From UBA12202 sp049595035 (lineage in GTDB: Bacteria; Pseudomonadota; Alphaproteobacteria; Puniceispirillales; UBA1172): a stretch of 64,000 nucleotides of DNA. The notes beneath the pieces were generated by a model that was given only the letters and a program-made list of their open reading frames with translations, had not been told where the DNA came from and made no database searches. Location: assembly GCA_049595035.1 (NCBI GenBank), contig JBMYKD010000001.1, positions 173,748 through 237,747 on the forward strand, written 5' to 3'. A program made the position numbers and the translations under genes. Within the stretch, counting starts at the first letter, position 1; each line of letters starts with the position of its first letter. Positions 45,574 through 53,868 of this stretch are shown here, piece by piece.

Positions 45574-46461
45574 TCAAGACTGTTTAATCAGTCCAAGTTT
45601 CTGTCTTGCTTCTTCGGCGGTAAGGACACGAGCCCCCATCCGTTCAATAATTTCGCGGGCGCGTTCAACCAGCTGGGCGTTTGTGGCCAAGACGCCTTTA
45701 TCCAGATAGATATTGTCTTCGAGCCCGACACGCACATTCCCGCCCATTGCCACGGCGGCGGCGGCCATTGGCATTTGCATACGGGAAATCCCGAATGATG
45801 CCCATGATGCATTGGCTGGCAATTCATCTTTCATGACCTTCATGGTATCAACCGATTGATCAGCACCCCATGGAATCCCCATACAAATCTGGAACATGGG
45901 TGGCTCATTAATCAGACCTTCGGCAATCATTTGCTTGGCAAAACGGATATGCCCCAGTTCAAACACTTCCAGTTCCGGCTTGACGCCAAGTTCCTGAACA
46001 ATGCCCGCCATCTGACGCAGATAGGCCGGCGTTGAAATATAAATCTCATTACCATTACCAAAATTCATAGTACCACAGTCAAGGCTGCATATCTCAGGCT
46101 TGAGGGCGATAACATGTGCAAGCCGTTCTTCGGCATTGATCATATCTGTTCCCGGCCCCGGCATGGCGGGATTGGTTTCATCCGGAACCCAGTCACCGCC
46201 CATTCCTGCTGTTAGATTGATCACAACATCTGTATCACTGGAACGCACCTTATCAACGACTTGCCGGAATAGTTCAGTGTCGCGTGACCCCTTTCCCGTG
46301 GCAGGATCACGAACATGGATATGCGCGGCTGTTGCCCCTGCTTTAGCAGCTTCGATAGATGCGGTTGCAATTTCATCAGGGGTAACGGGTACATGCTGGC
46401 TTCTGCCTGTTGTATCACCTGCTCCGGTTACCGCACAGGTTAAGATGACATCCATATTCAT
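45574..46461 (-). CDS. Beta-keto acid cleavage enzyme (BKACE, DUF849)
   Basis: Zinc enzyme that condenses a beta-keto acid with acetyl-CoA to give acetoacetyl-CoA and a shortened amine. About 295 residues. The ATG at 46461 has GGAG 7 bp upstream and starts the typical MDVILTCAVTGAGDT; earlier start codons are in frame. Metal-binding HIHVRDPATGKGSRD, AHVIALKPEICSLDCGTMNFG and ELEVFELGHI are present. Beside a carnitine dehydrogenase-like gene and a GATase1-AraC regulator, the 3-dehydrocarnitine cleavage role (yielding glycine betaine) is the best fit; 3-keto-5-aminohexanoate cleavage is the alternative. Confidence 0.85.
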   Translation of the reverse strand: MNMDVILTCAVTGAGDTTGRSQHVPVTPDEIATASIEAAKAGATAAHIHVRDPATGKGSRDTELFRQVVDKVRSSDTDVVINLTAGMGGDWVPDETNPAMPGPGTDMINAEERLAHVIALKPEICSLDCGTMNFGNGNEIYISTPAYLRQMAGIVQELGVKPELEVFELGHIRFAKQMIAEGLINEPPMFQICMGIPWGADQSVDTMKVMKDELPANASWASFGISRMQMPMAAAAVAMGGNVRVGLEDNIYLDKGVLATNAQLVERAREIIERMGARVLTAEEARQKLGLIKQS

Positions 46462-46522
46462 GATCATTCTCCAATAATGTTCTGATAATATCATTTGCAT
46501 GTTGTGCTTTTACGGTTATAAA

Positions 46523-46557
46523 TTTTTCGCCATAATGTTTCATTTTTCGATCATTAA
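46523..46557. promoter_or_regulatory. Direct repeat upstream of the AraC-type regulator and BKACE operon
   Basis: TTTTTCGCCATAA at 46523-46535 and TTTTTCGATCATTAA at 46543-46557 share a start and are 20 bp apart, about two helical turns. They lie in the 117-bp divergent promoter region. AraC-family proteins bind direct repeats of this spacing, so self-control by the neighbouring regulator is likely. Confidence 0.5.
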
Positions 46558-46578
46558 AACAGGCCAGAGCATCGACAT

Positions 46579-47622
46579 ATGTCAATATTAACGTCAAATA
46601 ACACTTCCGCCGAAAAATTAGTCTGTGTGATCCTGCCCAGATTCAACATGGCTAGCCTGACAATGCTAATCGAACCATTGCGGATTGCTAATTATATTTC
46701 CGACCAACCGCTATATGAATGGCAATTCCTGACCCCCGGTGGTGGCAAGGTAACGGCCAGTAATGGCATGGTGGTGGAATGCGCTGATTTACCATCAATA
46801 TCACAACCATCACAGATTGTTTTATTTGGTAGTTGGGGGGCAGAACGAAACACCGACCATCAGCTGATGAACTGGCTTCGTCAAATTGTTCGGCACGGCA
46901 CCCCAATAATCGGGGTTGAAACCGGGGCATATATTCTGGCACGCGCCGGATTATTACATCATAAGCCAGCAACAACACATTGGTCACTTTATGCCGGCTT
47001 TTCGGAAACCTTTCCGGATATAGACGCATCTGAACAGCTCTATACCATTGACCAGACGATTATGACCTGCGCCGGGGGAACGGCCACTGCTGATCTGATG
47101 CTATATCTGATGCAGGAACAACATGGCTCGGATCTGGCAAGAGAAGTATCTAGCCAGATGCTTCATCAGAACATAAGAACACCGGAAACCATGCAAAGAC
47201 CTATCGTTGCGACCAGTTCCGGCAATATCAACCCCATTATTCTAGATGTTACCCGATTTCTGGAACGCCATATTGAGGATCATATCCCTATTCCCGAGTT
47301 ATGTGTGCGAACAGGCATTCCACAACGAAAGCTGGAACGGTTATTCCGGCGAGATCTGGGATGTACGGTGGTGCAATTTTATCGACAGCTAAAATTACAA
47401 TATGCCCGCACATTACTGGTCAGCACGAATATGAATATCCGCGAAATATCGGTGGCATGCGGGTTTAATTCCATGTCCTATTTTTCGCATTGTTTCAGTA
47501 AGACATTTGGCCGCAAACCCAGCCTTTATCGAATGGCATGGCCAGATGATCAGCCTGAACCGACCTGGCATGGCACTATTTACAGCTTTATCAGGAATCC
47601 GGCAAAAAACAAGACCGGATAA
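46579..47622 (+). CDS. GATase1-type AraC family regulator (GlxA/CdhR/GbdR-like)
   Basis: 347 residues. N-terminal DJ-1/PfpI-like ligand domain with GVETGAYILARAGLL, where the usual nucleophilic Cys is absent as in GbdR and CdhR, and a C-terminal AraC double HTH (IPIPELCVRTGIPQRKLERLFRR, ISVACGFNSMSYFSHCFSKTFGRKPSLYR). This subfamily senses betaines and carnitine (GbdR, CdhR); the original glxA lies with glxBCD in rhizobia. Both contexts occur here: BKACE operon on one side and carnitine dehydrogenase-glxBCD operon on the other, so it probably controls both. Confidence 0.87.
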   Translation: MSILTSNNTSAEKLVCVILPRFNMASLTMLIEPLRIANYISDQPLYEWQFLTPGGGKVTASNGMVVECADLPSISQPSQIVLFGSWGAERNTDHQLMNWLRQIVRHGTPIIGVETGAYILARAGLLHHKPATTHWSLYAGFSETFPDIDASEQLYTIDQTIMTCAGGTATADLMLYLMQEQHGSDLAREVSSQMLHQNIRTPETMQRPIVATSSGNINPIILDVTRFLERHIEDHIPIPELCVRTGIPQRKLERLFRRDLGCTVVQFYRQLKLQYARTLLVSTNMNIREISVACGFNSMSYFSHCFSKTFGRKPSLYRMAWPDDQPEPTWHGTIYSFIRNPAKNKTG

Positions 47623-47631
47623 CAGCCAGAA

Positions 47632-48573
47632 TTAAAGCGGATCATTTGCTGCTTTTAATATCGCTACAATGCGGCGGTCTCGATCAGCGGCCATGTCTTC
47701 AAAATGCTTGCCTGCTGCCATAGCATTGCATCCATCCACCATAGCGTTACGCAATTCCGGCGTTAGTTCCGGGGCTTCCAGTCGTGTCCATGGTAACTTT
47801 AAGGCCGGGCCGAACTGATCCAGATTGGTGGCCATTCCGCCTTCGCCACATGCCACATGAAACGCCATGCACTGACCCTGAACAGCCATACGGGGGGCAG
47901 GCCCGAAACGTAATGCCCGATCAATATCTTCGGGTGTGGCTTCACCATTCGCAACCATATGCAAAGCTTCACGCCATAGGGCTTCCTGCAGTCGGGTAGC
48001 TATAAATCCGGGGATTTCCTTTTTCAGCCGGACAGGTTCCTTACCGGCAATAGTGTAAAAATCCATTGCCCAGTCAAGAGCATCATCTGTGGTTTTGTCA
48101 CCGCCAATCACCTCAACCAGTGGCAAAAGATAGGGTGGGTTAAAAGGATGACCAACAACGCATCGTTCCGGTGTTGAACATTTCGCCTGAATGTCGGTCA
48201 TAGGCAGGCCGGATGTGCTGGAAGCAATCACGACTTCGGCGGCGGTGATGCGTCCCAGTGTTTCATACAGTTCCTGCTTTATTGGCAACCGTTCGGGGGC
48301 GCTTTCCTGAATAAAGTCAGCATCTTTTGTGGCTTTCGTCAAATCATCGGTGATGGTCAACCGATCCATGCTAGCCCCATCCGCCAGTCCCAGATCAATA
48401 AGGCATGGCCAGGCGGTATTGACCACCGACATGAATTGGCTTTCTTCTTTTTTATCATGTAAATAGGCCGTGACATCATATCCGCGTGCCAGAAAATGAG
48501 CTGCCCATCCGGCACCAATGGGGCCCGCGCCTATGCTGGTGACGTGCTTTACCTGATTGCTTGCGATACGCAT
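47632..48573 (-). CDS. L-carnitine 3-dehydrogenase-like 3-hydroxyacyl dehydrogenase
   Basis: 313 residues. NAD-binding GAGPIG at 15-20, ESAPERLPIKQELYETL, IASSTSGLPMTDIQ, VVGHPFNPPYLLPLVEVIGG, FIATRLQEALWREALHMV and DQFGPALKLPWTRL. The last three phrases match my picture of carnitine dehydrogenases more than of short beta-oxidation HADs. It would oxidise L-carnitine to 3-dehydrocarnitine, which the BKACE then cleaves. Last gene of a six-gene minus-strand operon; 2 bp from caiD. Confidence 0.78.
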   Translation of the reverse strand: MRIASNQVKHVTSIGAGPIGAGWAAHFLARGYDVTAYLHDKKEESQFMSVVNTAWPCLIDLGLADGASMDRLTITDDLTKATKDADFIQESAPERLPIKQELYETLGRITAAEVVIASSTSGLPMTDIQAKCSTPERCVVGHPFNPPYLLPLVEVIGGDKTTDDALDWAMDFYTIAGKEPVRLKKEIPGFIATRLQEALWREALHMVANGEATPEDIDRALRFGPAPRMAVQGQCMAFHVACGEGGMATNLDQFGPALKLPWTRLEAPELTPELRNAMVDGCNAMAAGKHFEDMAADRDRRIVAILKAANDPL

Positions 48574-48575
48574 GG

Positions 48576-49379
48576 CTATTTTCCCTTGAACACCGGTTCT
48601 CTTTTTTCAACAAATGCCTTGATACCTTCGGCAGCATCTTCGGACGTCAGCATGGAACGATATGTTGGCAAATCATCTTCACGCATGGCCGAAAAGGCAT
48701 TCTGCATAGGCTGGCATTCAATATGCCGCAGAACTTCTTTCACCGATTGCATGGCTAGCGGTGCCGCCCATGCCAGTCGTTCTGCCCAATCCATGGCTTC
48801 TGTCATCAGATCAGCATGTGGCACAACTTTGTTAATCAGCCCATAATGTGCGGCTTCATCTGCTTTCATCCGGCGACCGAGTAAAAGCATTTCCATGGCT
48901 ATATTATATGGAATGCGTCGCGGCAGACGTTGTATCGCTCCAGCGTCCGGAATAATCCCTAGCGGCATTTCTGGAAGGGCAAACTCAACATGATCACTGG
49001 CAATTAGCAGGTCACAGGCTAGCGCAATTTCAAATCCGCCACCAATCACCAGTCCATTAAGGGCACCAATCACTGGCTTATTTAGTGACCAGTTTTCTGT
49101 TAATCCGGCAAATCCACCATCACCATAATCACCGTCATTCCACCATTCATCCAGCTTGGCATCACCGCTATCAAGGGATTTTAAATCCCAACCCGCTGAA
49201 AAAATGCGATCACCTTCGGCGGTGATGATGCCAACGCGCAAATCATGTTCATCACGCAATCTGGCAAAAGCGGCACCAAGTGCCCGACTCATTTCATGGT
49301 CAATGGCATTGACCTTAGGTTTATTTAATGTGACCACCAGAACATGGCCATGGGTTTCTACGCGCACGCTATCTGACAT
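48576..49379 (-). CDS. CaiD-like carnitinyl-CoA dehydratase / enoyl-CoA hydratase
   Basis: 267 residues. Crotonase fold with FSAGWDLKSL, GGFAGLTENWSLNKPVIGALNGLVIGGGFEIALACD, FALPEMPLGIIPDAGAIQRLP and the C-terminal SEDAAEGIKAFVEKREPVFKGK. The phrases FSAGWDLK, GGFAGLTE and EKREPVFKGK are close to E. coli CaiD. It would hydrate crotonobetainyl-CoA to carnitinyl-CoA in the oxidative direction. It lies 12 bp after glnT. Confidence 0.82.
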   Translation of the reverse strand: MSDSVRVETHGHVLVVTLNKPKVNAIDHEMSRALGAAFARLRDEHDLRVGIITAEGDRIFSAGWDLKSLDSGDAKLDEWWNDGDYGDGGFAGLTENWSLNKPVIGALNGLVIGGGFEIALACDLLIASDHVEFALPEMPLGIIPDAGAIQRLPRRIPYNIAMEMLLLGRRMKADEAAHYGLINKVVPHADLMTEAMDWAERLAWAAPLAMQSVKEVLRHIECQPMQNAFSAMREDDLPTYRSMLTSEDAAEGIKAFVEKREPVFKGK

Positions 49380-49391
49380 GATATGCCCCTT

Positions 49392-50699
49392 TTAGATATC
49401 TAGAGTGTTGTCTTTTTCCCACTGGGTAAAATGGGAAGCATAGGCATTCCATTCCTGATGCTTCAGCTTGAGAAAGGCGGCAGAAAAGTCATTTCCTATG
49501 GCCGCCTTTAGTCCTTTATCCCGATCAAATGCCCGTAACGCATCCAGCAGATTCAGAGGTAATTTCGGGGCACCACGGACTTTATATCCTTCGGCATACA
49601 TATCGATATCATAACGCTTGCCGGGGTCAGATTTCTGTTCCAGTCCATCAAGACCGGCGGCAATAATCACCGCTTGCAGAAGATAAGGATTAGCCGCCCC
49701 ATCAGGAAGCCGTAATTCAAACCGGCCGGGCCCCGGAACACGCACCATATGGGTGCGGTTATTGCCTGTCCATGTCACGGTATTAGGAGCCCATGTAGCA
49801 CCAGATGTGGTGCGTGGGGCATTAATCCGCTTATAGCTATTAACGGTGGGGTTGGTGATTGCTGCCATGGCTGACGCATGGTTCATGATCCCGCCCAGAA
49901 AATGACGGCCATTCTGTGATAATCCCAGTTCCATCTGATGATCGGCAAACATATTTGTTTTGCCGGATTTATCCCAGACAGAAACATGAACATGACAGCC
50001 ATTTCCGGTTAGACCCTGAACAGGTTTCGGCATAAAGGTGGCGCGATAGCCATGTTTTTCGGCAACAGATTTAGTCATGAATTTGAAAAAGGAATGTTTA
50101 TCCGCGGTACGCAAAACATCATCAAATTCCCAATTCATTTCAAACTGGCCATTAGCATCTTCATGGTCATTCTGATATGGATTCCAGCCTAGCTCCAGCA
50201 TGTAATCACAAATCTCGGCAATAACATCATAACGCCGCATCACGGCCTGTTGATCATAACATGGTTTTTCCGCTGTATCGAAATGGTCTGAAATCTGATC
50301 ACCGTCGGGGGTTAGAAGAAAGAACTCAGCTTCAACGCCAGATTTAATATGATAGCCTTTTGCTTCTGCCTGATGAATCAATGACCGGAGAACATTACGC
50401 GGGGCCTGCAAGACCTTTTCATCTTCCATGACACAATCAGCCGCAACCCATGCGACGTCTTTTTTCCAGGGCAGTTGGATAACCGAAGACGCATCGGGAA
50501 CAGCCAGCATATCAGCATGTGCCGGTGTTAAATCAAGCCATGAAGCAAATCCGGCAAATCCGGCTCCATCGGTTTGCATATCGGCAATGGCCTGTGTTGG
50601 CACCAGCTTGGCGCGTTGATATCCAAACAGGTCTGTATAGGATATCATAAAATACCTTATGCCATTTTTCTTTCCATATTCTGCCAGATCAATAGCCAT
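49392..50699 (-). CDS. glnT: Type III (GlnT/GMAS-like) glutamine synthetase family ligase
   Basis: 435 residues. Glutamine synthetase core: VEAEFFLLTPDG, QNDHEDANGQFEMNWEF, GNGCHVHVSVWD, NPTVNSYKRINAPRTTSGATWAPN, RFELRLPDGAANPYL. Proteins of this group are either GlnT-type synthetases or gamma-glutamylmethylamide synthetases (GMAS), which ligate glutamate with ammonia or methylamine. It is followed on the operon's other side by three glutamate-synthase-like genes, as in rhizobial glnT-glxBCD and in methylamine users. Substrate choice between ammonia, methylamine and another amine is undecided. Confidence 0.82.
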   Translation of the reverse strand: MAIDLAEYGKKNGIRYFMISYTDLFGYQRAKLVPTQAIADMQTDGAGFAGFASWLDLTPAHADMLAVPDASSVIQLPWKKDVAWVAADCVMEDEKVLQAPRNVLRSLIHQAEAKGYHIKSGVEAEFFLLTPDGDQISDHFDTAEKPCYDQQAVMRRYDVIAEICDYMLELGWNPYQNDHEDANGQFEMNWEFDDVLRTADKHSFFKFMTKSVAEKHGYRATFMPKPVQGLTGNGCHVHVSVWDKSGKTNMFADHQMELGLSQNGRHFLGGIMNHASAMAAITNPTVNSYKRINAPRTTSGATWAPNTVTWTGNNRTHMVRVPGPGRFELRLPDGAANPYLLQAVIIAAGLDGLEQKSDPGKRYDIDMYAEGYKVRGAPKLPLNLLDALRAFDRDKGLKAAIGNDFSAAFLKLKHQEWNAYASHFTQWEKDNTLDI

Positions 50700-50726
50700 G
50701 ATTTTCCTCCTTATAGGTCGATAATA

Positions 50727-52091
50727 CTAAATCCCTTTTCCGGGTATCCAGTCTGTTCCGGCCAGTGGCACCCTTGCCATGGCCGCCGCTTCAATTGTTA
50801 ATGCGCATAAATCTTCGGGTTCCAGATTATGGACATGACTTTTGCCGCAAGCCCGGGCAATGGTCTGCGCTTCCAGTGTCATTACTTTAAGATAATTGGC
50901 TAGCCGTTTTCCAGCCTGAATAGGATCAAGCCGTGCCGCCAGTTCAGGGTCCTGGGTGGTAATTCCAGCCGGGTCGCGACCTTCATGCCAATCATCATAG
51001 GCACCTGCAGTTGTGCCAAGTTTCTGATATTCATCTTCCCATTTCGGGTCATTATCACCCATGGCAATTAATGCCGCTGTTCCAATGGAAGCCGCATCTG
51101 CTCCCAAAGCTAGCGCCTTGGCTACATCAGCGCCATTACGAATGCCGCCGGATACAATCAGTTGTACTTTCCGATGCATACCTAAATCCTGAAGCGCCTG
51201 AACAGCAGGCCGGATACAGGCCAGTGTCGGAATACCAACATGTTCAATAAACACATCCTGCGTGGCGGCTGTACCGCCCTGCATCCCATCTAGCACCACG
51301 ACGTCAGCCCCTGCTTTAACAGCTAGCGCTGTATCAAAATACGGTCTTGCCCCACCAACTTTGATATAGATAGGTTTTTCCCAGCCAGTGATCTCTCTTA
51401 GCTCAAGGATTTTGATTTCCAGATCATCTGGGCCTGTCCAGTCGGGATGCCGGCATGCTGATCGCTGATCTATACCGGCAGGAAGATCACGCATATCTGC
51501 CACCCGATCACTAATCTTCTGGCCAAGCAACATGCCGCCACCACCGGGCTTTGCCCCCTGGCCGACCACGACTTCAATCGCATCACAGCGCCGGAGATCA
51601 TCTGGATTCATTCCATAACGTGATGGTAAATACTGATAGACCAGCATCTTGGAATGCCCCCGTTCTTCTTCGGTCATCCCGCCATCACCAGTGGTGGTTG
51701 AGGTTCCCGCGGCGGTTGCCCCGCGGCCTAATCCTTCTTTGGCCTGCCCGGATAAAGCCCCAAAGCTCATCCCTGCGATAGTGATCGGAATATCCAGTTC
51801 TATCGGTGTTTTGGCAAAGCGAGTGCCAAGGGTGACGTTAGTGGCACATTTTTCCCGATAGCCTTCAAGGGGGTAGCGTGAAATAGATGCCCCTAGAAAT
51901 AACAGATCATCAAAATGCGGCACGCTTCTTTTGGCACCGCCCCCCCTGATATCATAGATGCCTGTATCGGCGGCACGCCTGATCTCGGCATTTACGGATT
52001 TGGTAAATGTGGCTGACTGGATGGGTTCTGTCCGGGCTTTCATGGGTGTGTCTTTCCGAGGTTTTGAAACGGGTTTATCTGAATTTGTCAT
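50727..52091 (-). CDS. glxD: Glutamate synthase-like FMN domain protein (GlxD/MgsC-like)
   Basis: About 454 residues; the ATG at 52091 has GAGG 6-7 bp upstream. It corresponds to the FMN/glutamate-forming domain of glutamate synthase large subunit: ITIAGMSFGALSGQAKEGLGRGA, GDGGMTEEER, VVVGQGAKPGGGGMLLGQKIS, PIYIKVGG, VVLDGMQGGTAATQDVF, LIVSGGIRNGADVAKALALGADAASIGTAALIA. I do not see the C-rich 3Fe-4S motif of GltB. Catalytic part of a three-protein glutamate or N-methylglutamate synthase with the next two genes. Alternative symbol mgsC. Confidence 0.83.
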   Translation of the reverse strand: MTNSDKPVSKPRKDTPMKARTEPIQSATFTKSVNAEIRRAADTGIYDIRGGGAKRSVPHFDDLLFLGASISRYPLEGYREKCATNVTLGTRFAKTPIELDIPITIAGMSFGALSGQAKEGLGRGATAAGTSTTTGDGGMTEEERGHSKMLVYQYLPSRYGMNPDDLRRCDAIEVVVGQGAKPGGGGMLLGQKISDRVADMRDLPAGIDQRSACRHPDWTGPDDLEIKILELREITGWEKPIYIKVGGARPYFDTALAVKAGADVVVLDGMQGGTAATQDVFIEHVGIPTLACIRPAVQALQDLGMHRKVQLIVSGGIRNGADVAKALALGADAASIGTAALIAMGDNDPKWEDEYQKLGTTAGAYDDWHEGRDPAGITTQDPELAARLDPIQAGKRLANYLKVMTLEAQTIARACGKSHVHNLEPEDLCALTIEAAAMARVPLAGTDWIPGKGI

Positions 52092-52099
52092 AAATATCC

Positions 52100-52783
52100 T
52101 CAATAGGCAGAAACATTATCAACATCAAAATGATAGAGCTTACGGGCAGACCCATAACGGCGAAAATGGGCAGGATCAGCATCCAAATCAGCACGTTCGA
52201 GTAATTCGGACAGCTGTTTGATATGCGCATCGGTCATATCCTTTTCTATGCAATCCGCACCAAGGCTTTTAACGGACCCGCGAACATATAGCCGCGCTTC
52301 ATAAAGCGAATCGCCTAACGCTTCTCCGGCATCGCCCAGAACAACCAGATTGCCTTTCTGCGCCATAAATGCCGACATATGGCCGATATTTCCGGCAACA
52401 ATAATATCAATCCCCTTCATCGATATGCCGCAACGTGAAGCCGCATTACCGCGAATGACCAATGTACCGCCACGGCCAGTTGCACCAGCATACTGGCTAG
52501 CATCACCTTCCACCACAACCATGCCAGAAGACATGTTTTCTGCCACGCCGGGGCCAACAGATCCATTTACCGTGATGCTGGCCTGTTTATTCATCCCGCC
52601 GCAGTAATACCCGGTTGATCCATTTATTGTGACCCGGATCGGTGCATCCAGTCCAACGGCGATGGCATGGCTTCCGCGGGGATTGATAATTTCCCAATCC
52701 TTCTGATTGGTTCCGGCGGTTTGCTGTTGCAGGGTTTCGTTTAAATACCGTAACCCCTGTTCGGTCAGATCAATAGTAGTCAT
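52100..52783 (-). CDS. glxC: Glutamate synthase-like GXGXG domain protein (GlxC/MgsB-like)
   Basis: 227 residues forming the right-handed beta helix that ends GltB: repeated turns such as GGMNKQASITVNGSVGPGVAEN, GDASQYAGATGRGGTLVIRGNAASRCGISMKG, VAGNIGHMSAFMAQKGNLVVLGDAGEALGDSLYEARLYVRGSV. In glutamate synthase this domain holds the others together and helps form the ammonia channel. It sits directly between glxB (1-bp contact) and glxD (8-bp gap). Confidence 0.84.
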   Translation of the reverse strand: MTTIDLTEQGLRYLNETLQQQTAGTNQKDWEIINPRGSHAIAVGLDAPIRVTINGSTGYYCGGMNKQASITVNGSVGPGVAENMSSGMVVVEGDASQYAGATGRGGTLVIRGNAASRCGISMKGIDIIVAGNIGHMSAFMAQKGNLVVLGDAGEALGDSLYEARLYVRGSVKSLGADCIEKDMTDAHIKQLSELLERADLDADPAHFRRYGSARKLYHFDVDNVSAY

Positions 52784-53689
52784 TTAATGGCTCCAGAAAT
52801 AGACTTCTGCGGGTTCAGGTTCCCACACTTTAGCGGTATCAATCGCTGGCAGATTAACCAGTGCCCGATATTCAGAACCAAAGGCAACATAGGCATCGGT
52901 TTCTGCCATGACCGCGGGTTTACAGGCAATCGGGTCGCGCAATACGCCAAAACCGGTTTTTGTTCCAACGACAAAGGTGAAAAATCCATCCAGATCATTG
53001 AGTCCGGATGTCAGCGCTTCGCCCAGACTCTGTCCCTCGCTCATCCGTGCAGACAAATAGGCAGCAGCCACCTCACTATCATTTTCGGTTTGAATATCGA
53101 CCCCTTCCGCACGCAGTTTCCGCCGCATCATATTGTGATTGGATAATGATCCATTATGGACAAGACATTGATCACTGCCTGTTGAAAAAGGATGTGCGCC
53201 AAGCGTGGTTACCGCGGATTCTGTTGCCATACGGGTATGGCCAATGCCATGGCTTCCTGTTGCATGTGTTAGAGCAAAGCGGCTCACAACATCTTTGGGC
53301 AGACCGACTTCTTTATATATTTCAATGCTCTGGCCCTGACTCATCACACGGATATTCGGATGCTTATCCTTGATGAGAGTAAGGATATGATCTCTATCGC
53401 TTTCAGCTACGGATATCACCGCATGGGTGTCGCGTATCTGAATATGAAGCGATTCTCTAAACAGATGCGGATGTTCGGATAAATCTTTTTCCAGCACGGG
53501 AAAATCGCTATCTGGCTGGCTCGACTGAACCGTAATTTTCATCTGGCCAGCCACGTCATCACCATAAATGGCAATGCCAGCACTATCAGGCCCGCGATCA
53601 GTCATGGTGATCAACATTGCACTCAGCATTTCACCCAGCCGGGGTTTCAGCGAGTCATCCTTCAAGAAAAGTCCAACAATACCGCACAT
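52784..53689 (-). CDS. glxB: Class II glutamine amidotransferase (GlxB/MgsA-like)
   Basis: 301 residues. N-terminal nucleophile Cys2 in MCGIVGLF, then TDRGPDSAGIA, GHTRMATESAVT and HPFSTGSDQCLVHNGSLSNHNMMR. It releases ammonia from glutamine for the FMN partner, or, in the N-methylglutamate version, processes gamma-glutamylmethylamide. First gene of the six-gene operon glxB-glxC-glxD-glnT-caiD-carnitine dehydrogenase. The 179-bp AT-rich gap 53690-53868 to matB must hold its promoter. Confidence 0.85.
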   Translation of the reverse strand: MCGIVGLFLKDDSLKPRLGEMLSAMLITMTDRGPDSAGIAIYGDDVAGQMKITVQSSQPDSDFPVLEKDLSEHPHLFRESLHIQIRDTHAVISVAESDRDHILTLIKDKHPNIRVMSQGQSIEIYKEVGLPKDVVSRFALTHATGSHGIGHTRMATESAVTTLGAHPFSTGSDQCLVHNGSLSNHNMMRRKLRAEGVDIQTENDSEVAAAYLSARMSEGQSLGEALTSGLNDLDGFFTFVVGTKTGFGVLRDPIACKPAVMAETDAYVAFGSEYRALVNLPAIDTAKVWEPEPAEVYFWSH

Positions 53690-53868
53690 GACTTACTCCA
53701 TAATGGTTCTTTCAAATTGATTCATTTACACTCTAGGCCTATCTTTTCAAAAAAAACTACCTGATATTAAATGAATGATTATGATTATTTTCAATTAATA
53801 TGCTAATCAATATTTGTTATGATTTTAAAAATTACGACAATTCTTATCACTATTCCAAAAGAGATAAA

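Noticed and set aside
49392..53689. Complete N-methylglutamate (methylamine) pathway
   Set aside because: Only the ligase and synthase-like genes are present; the four-subunit dehydrogenase is absent from the window.
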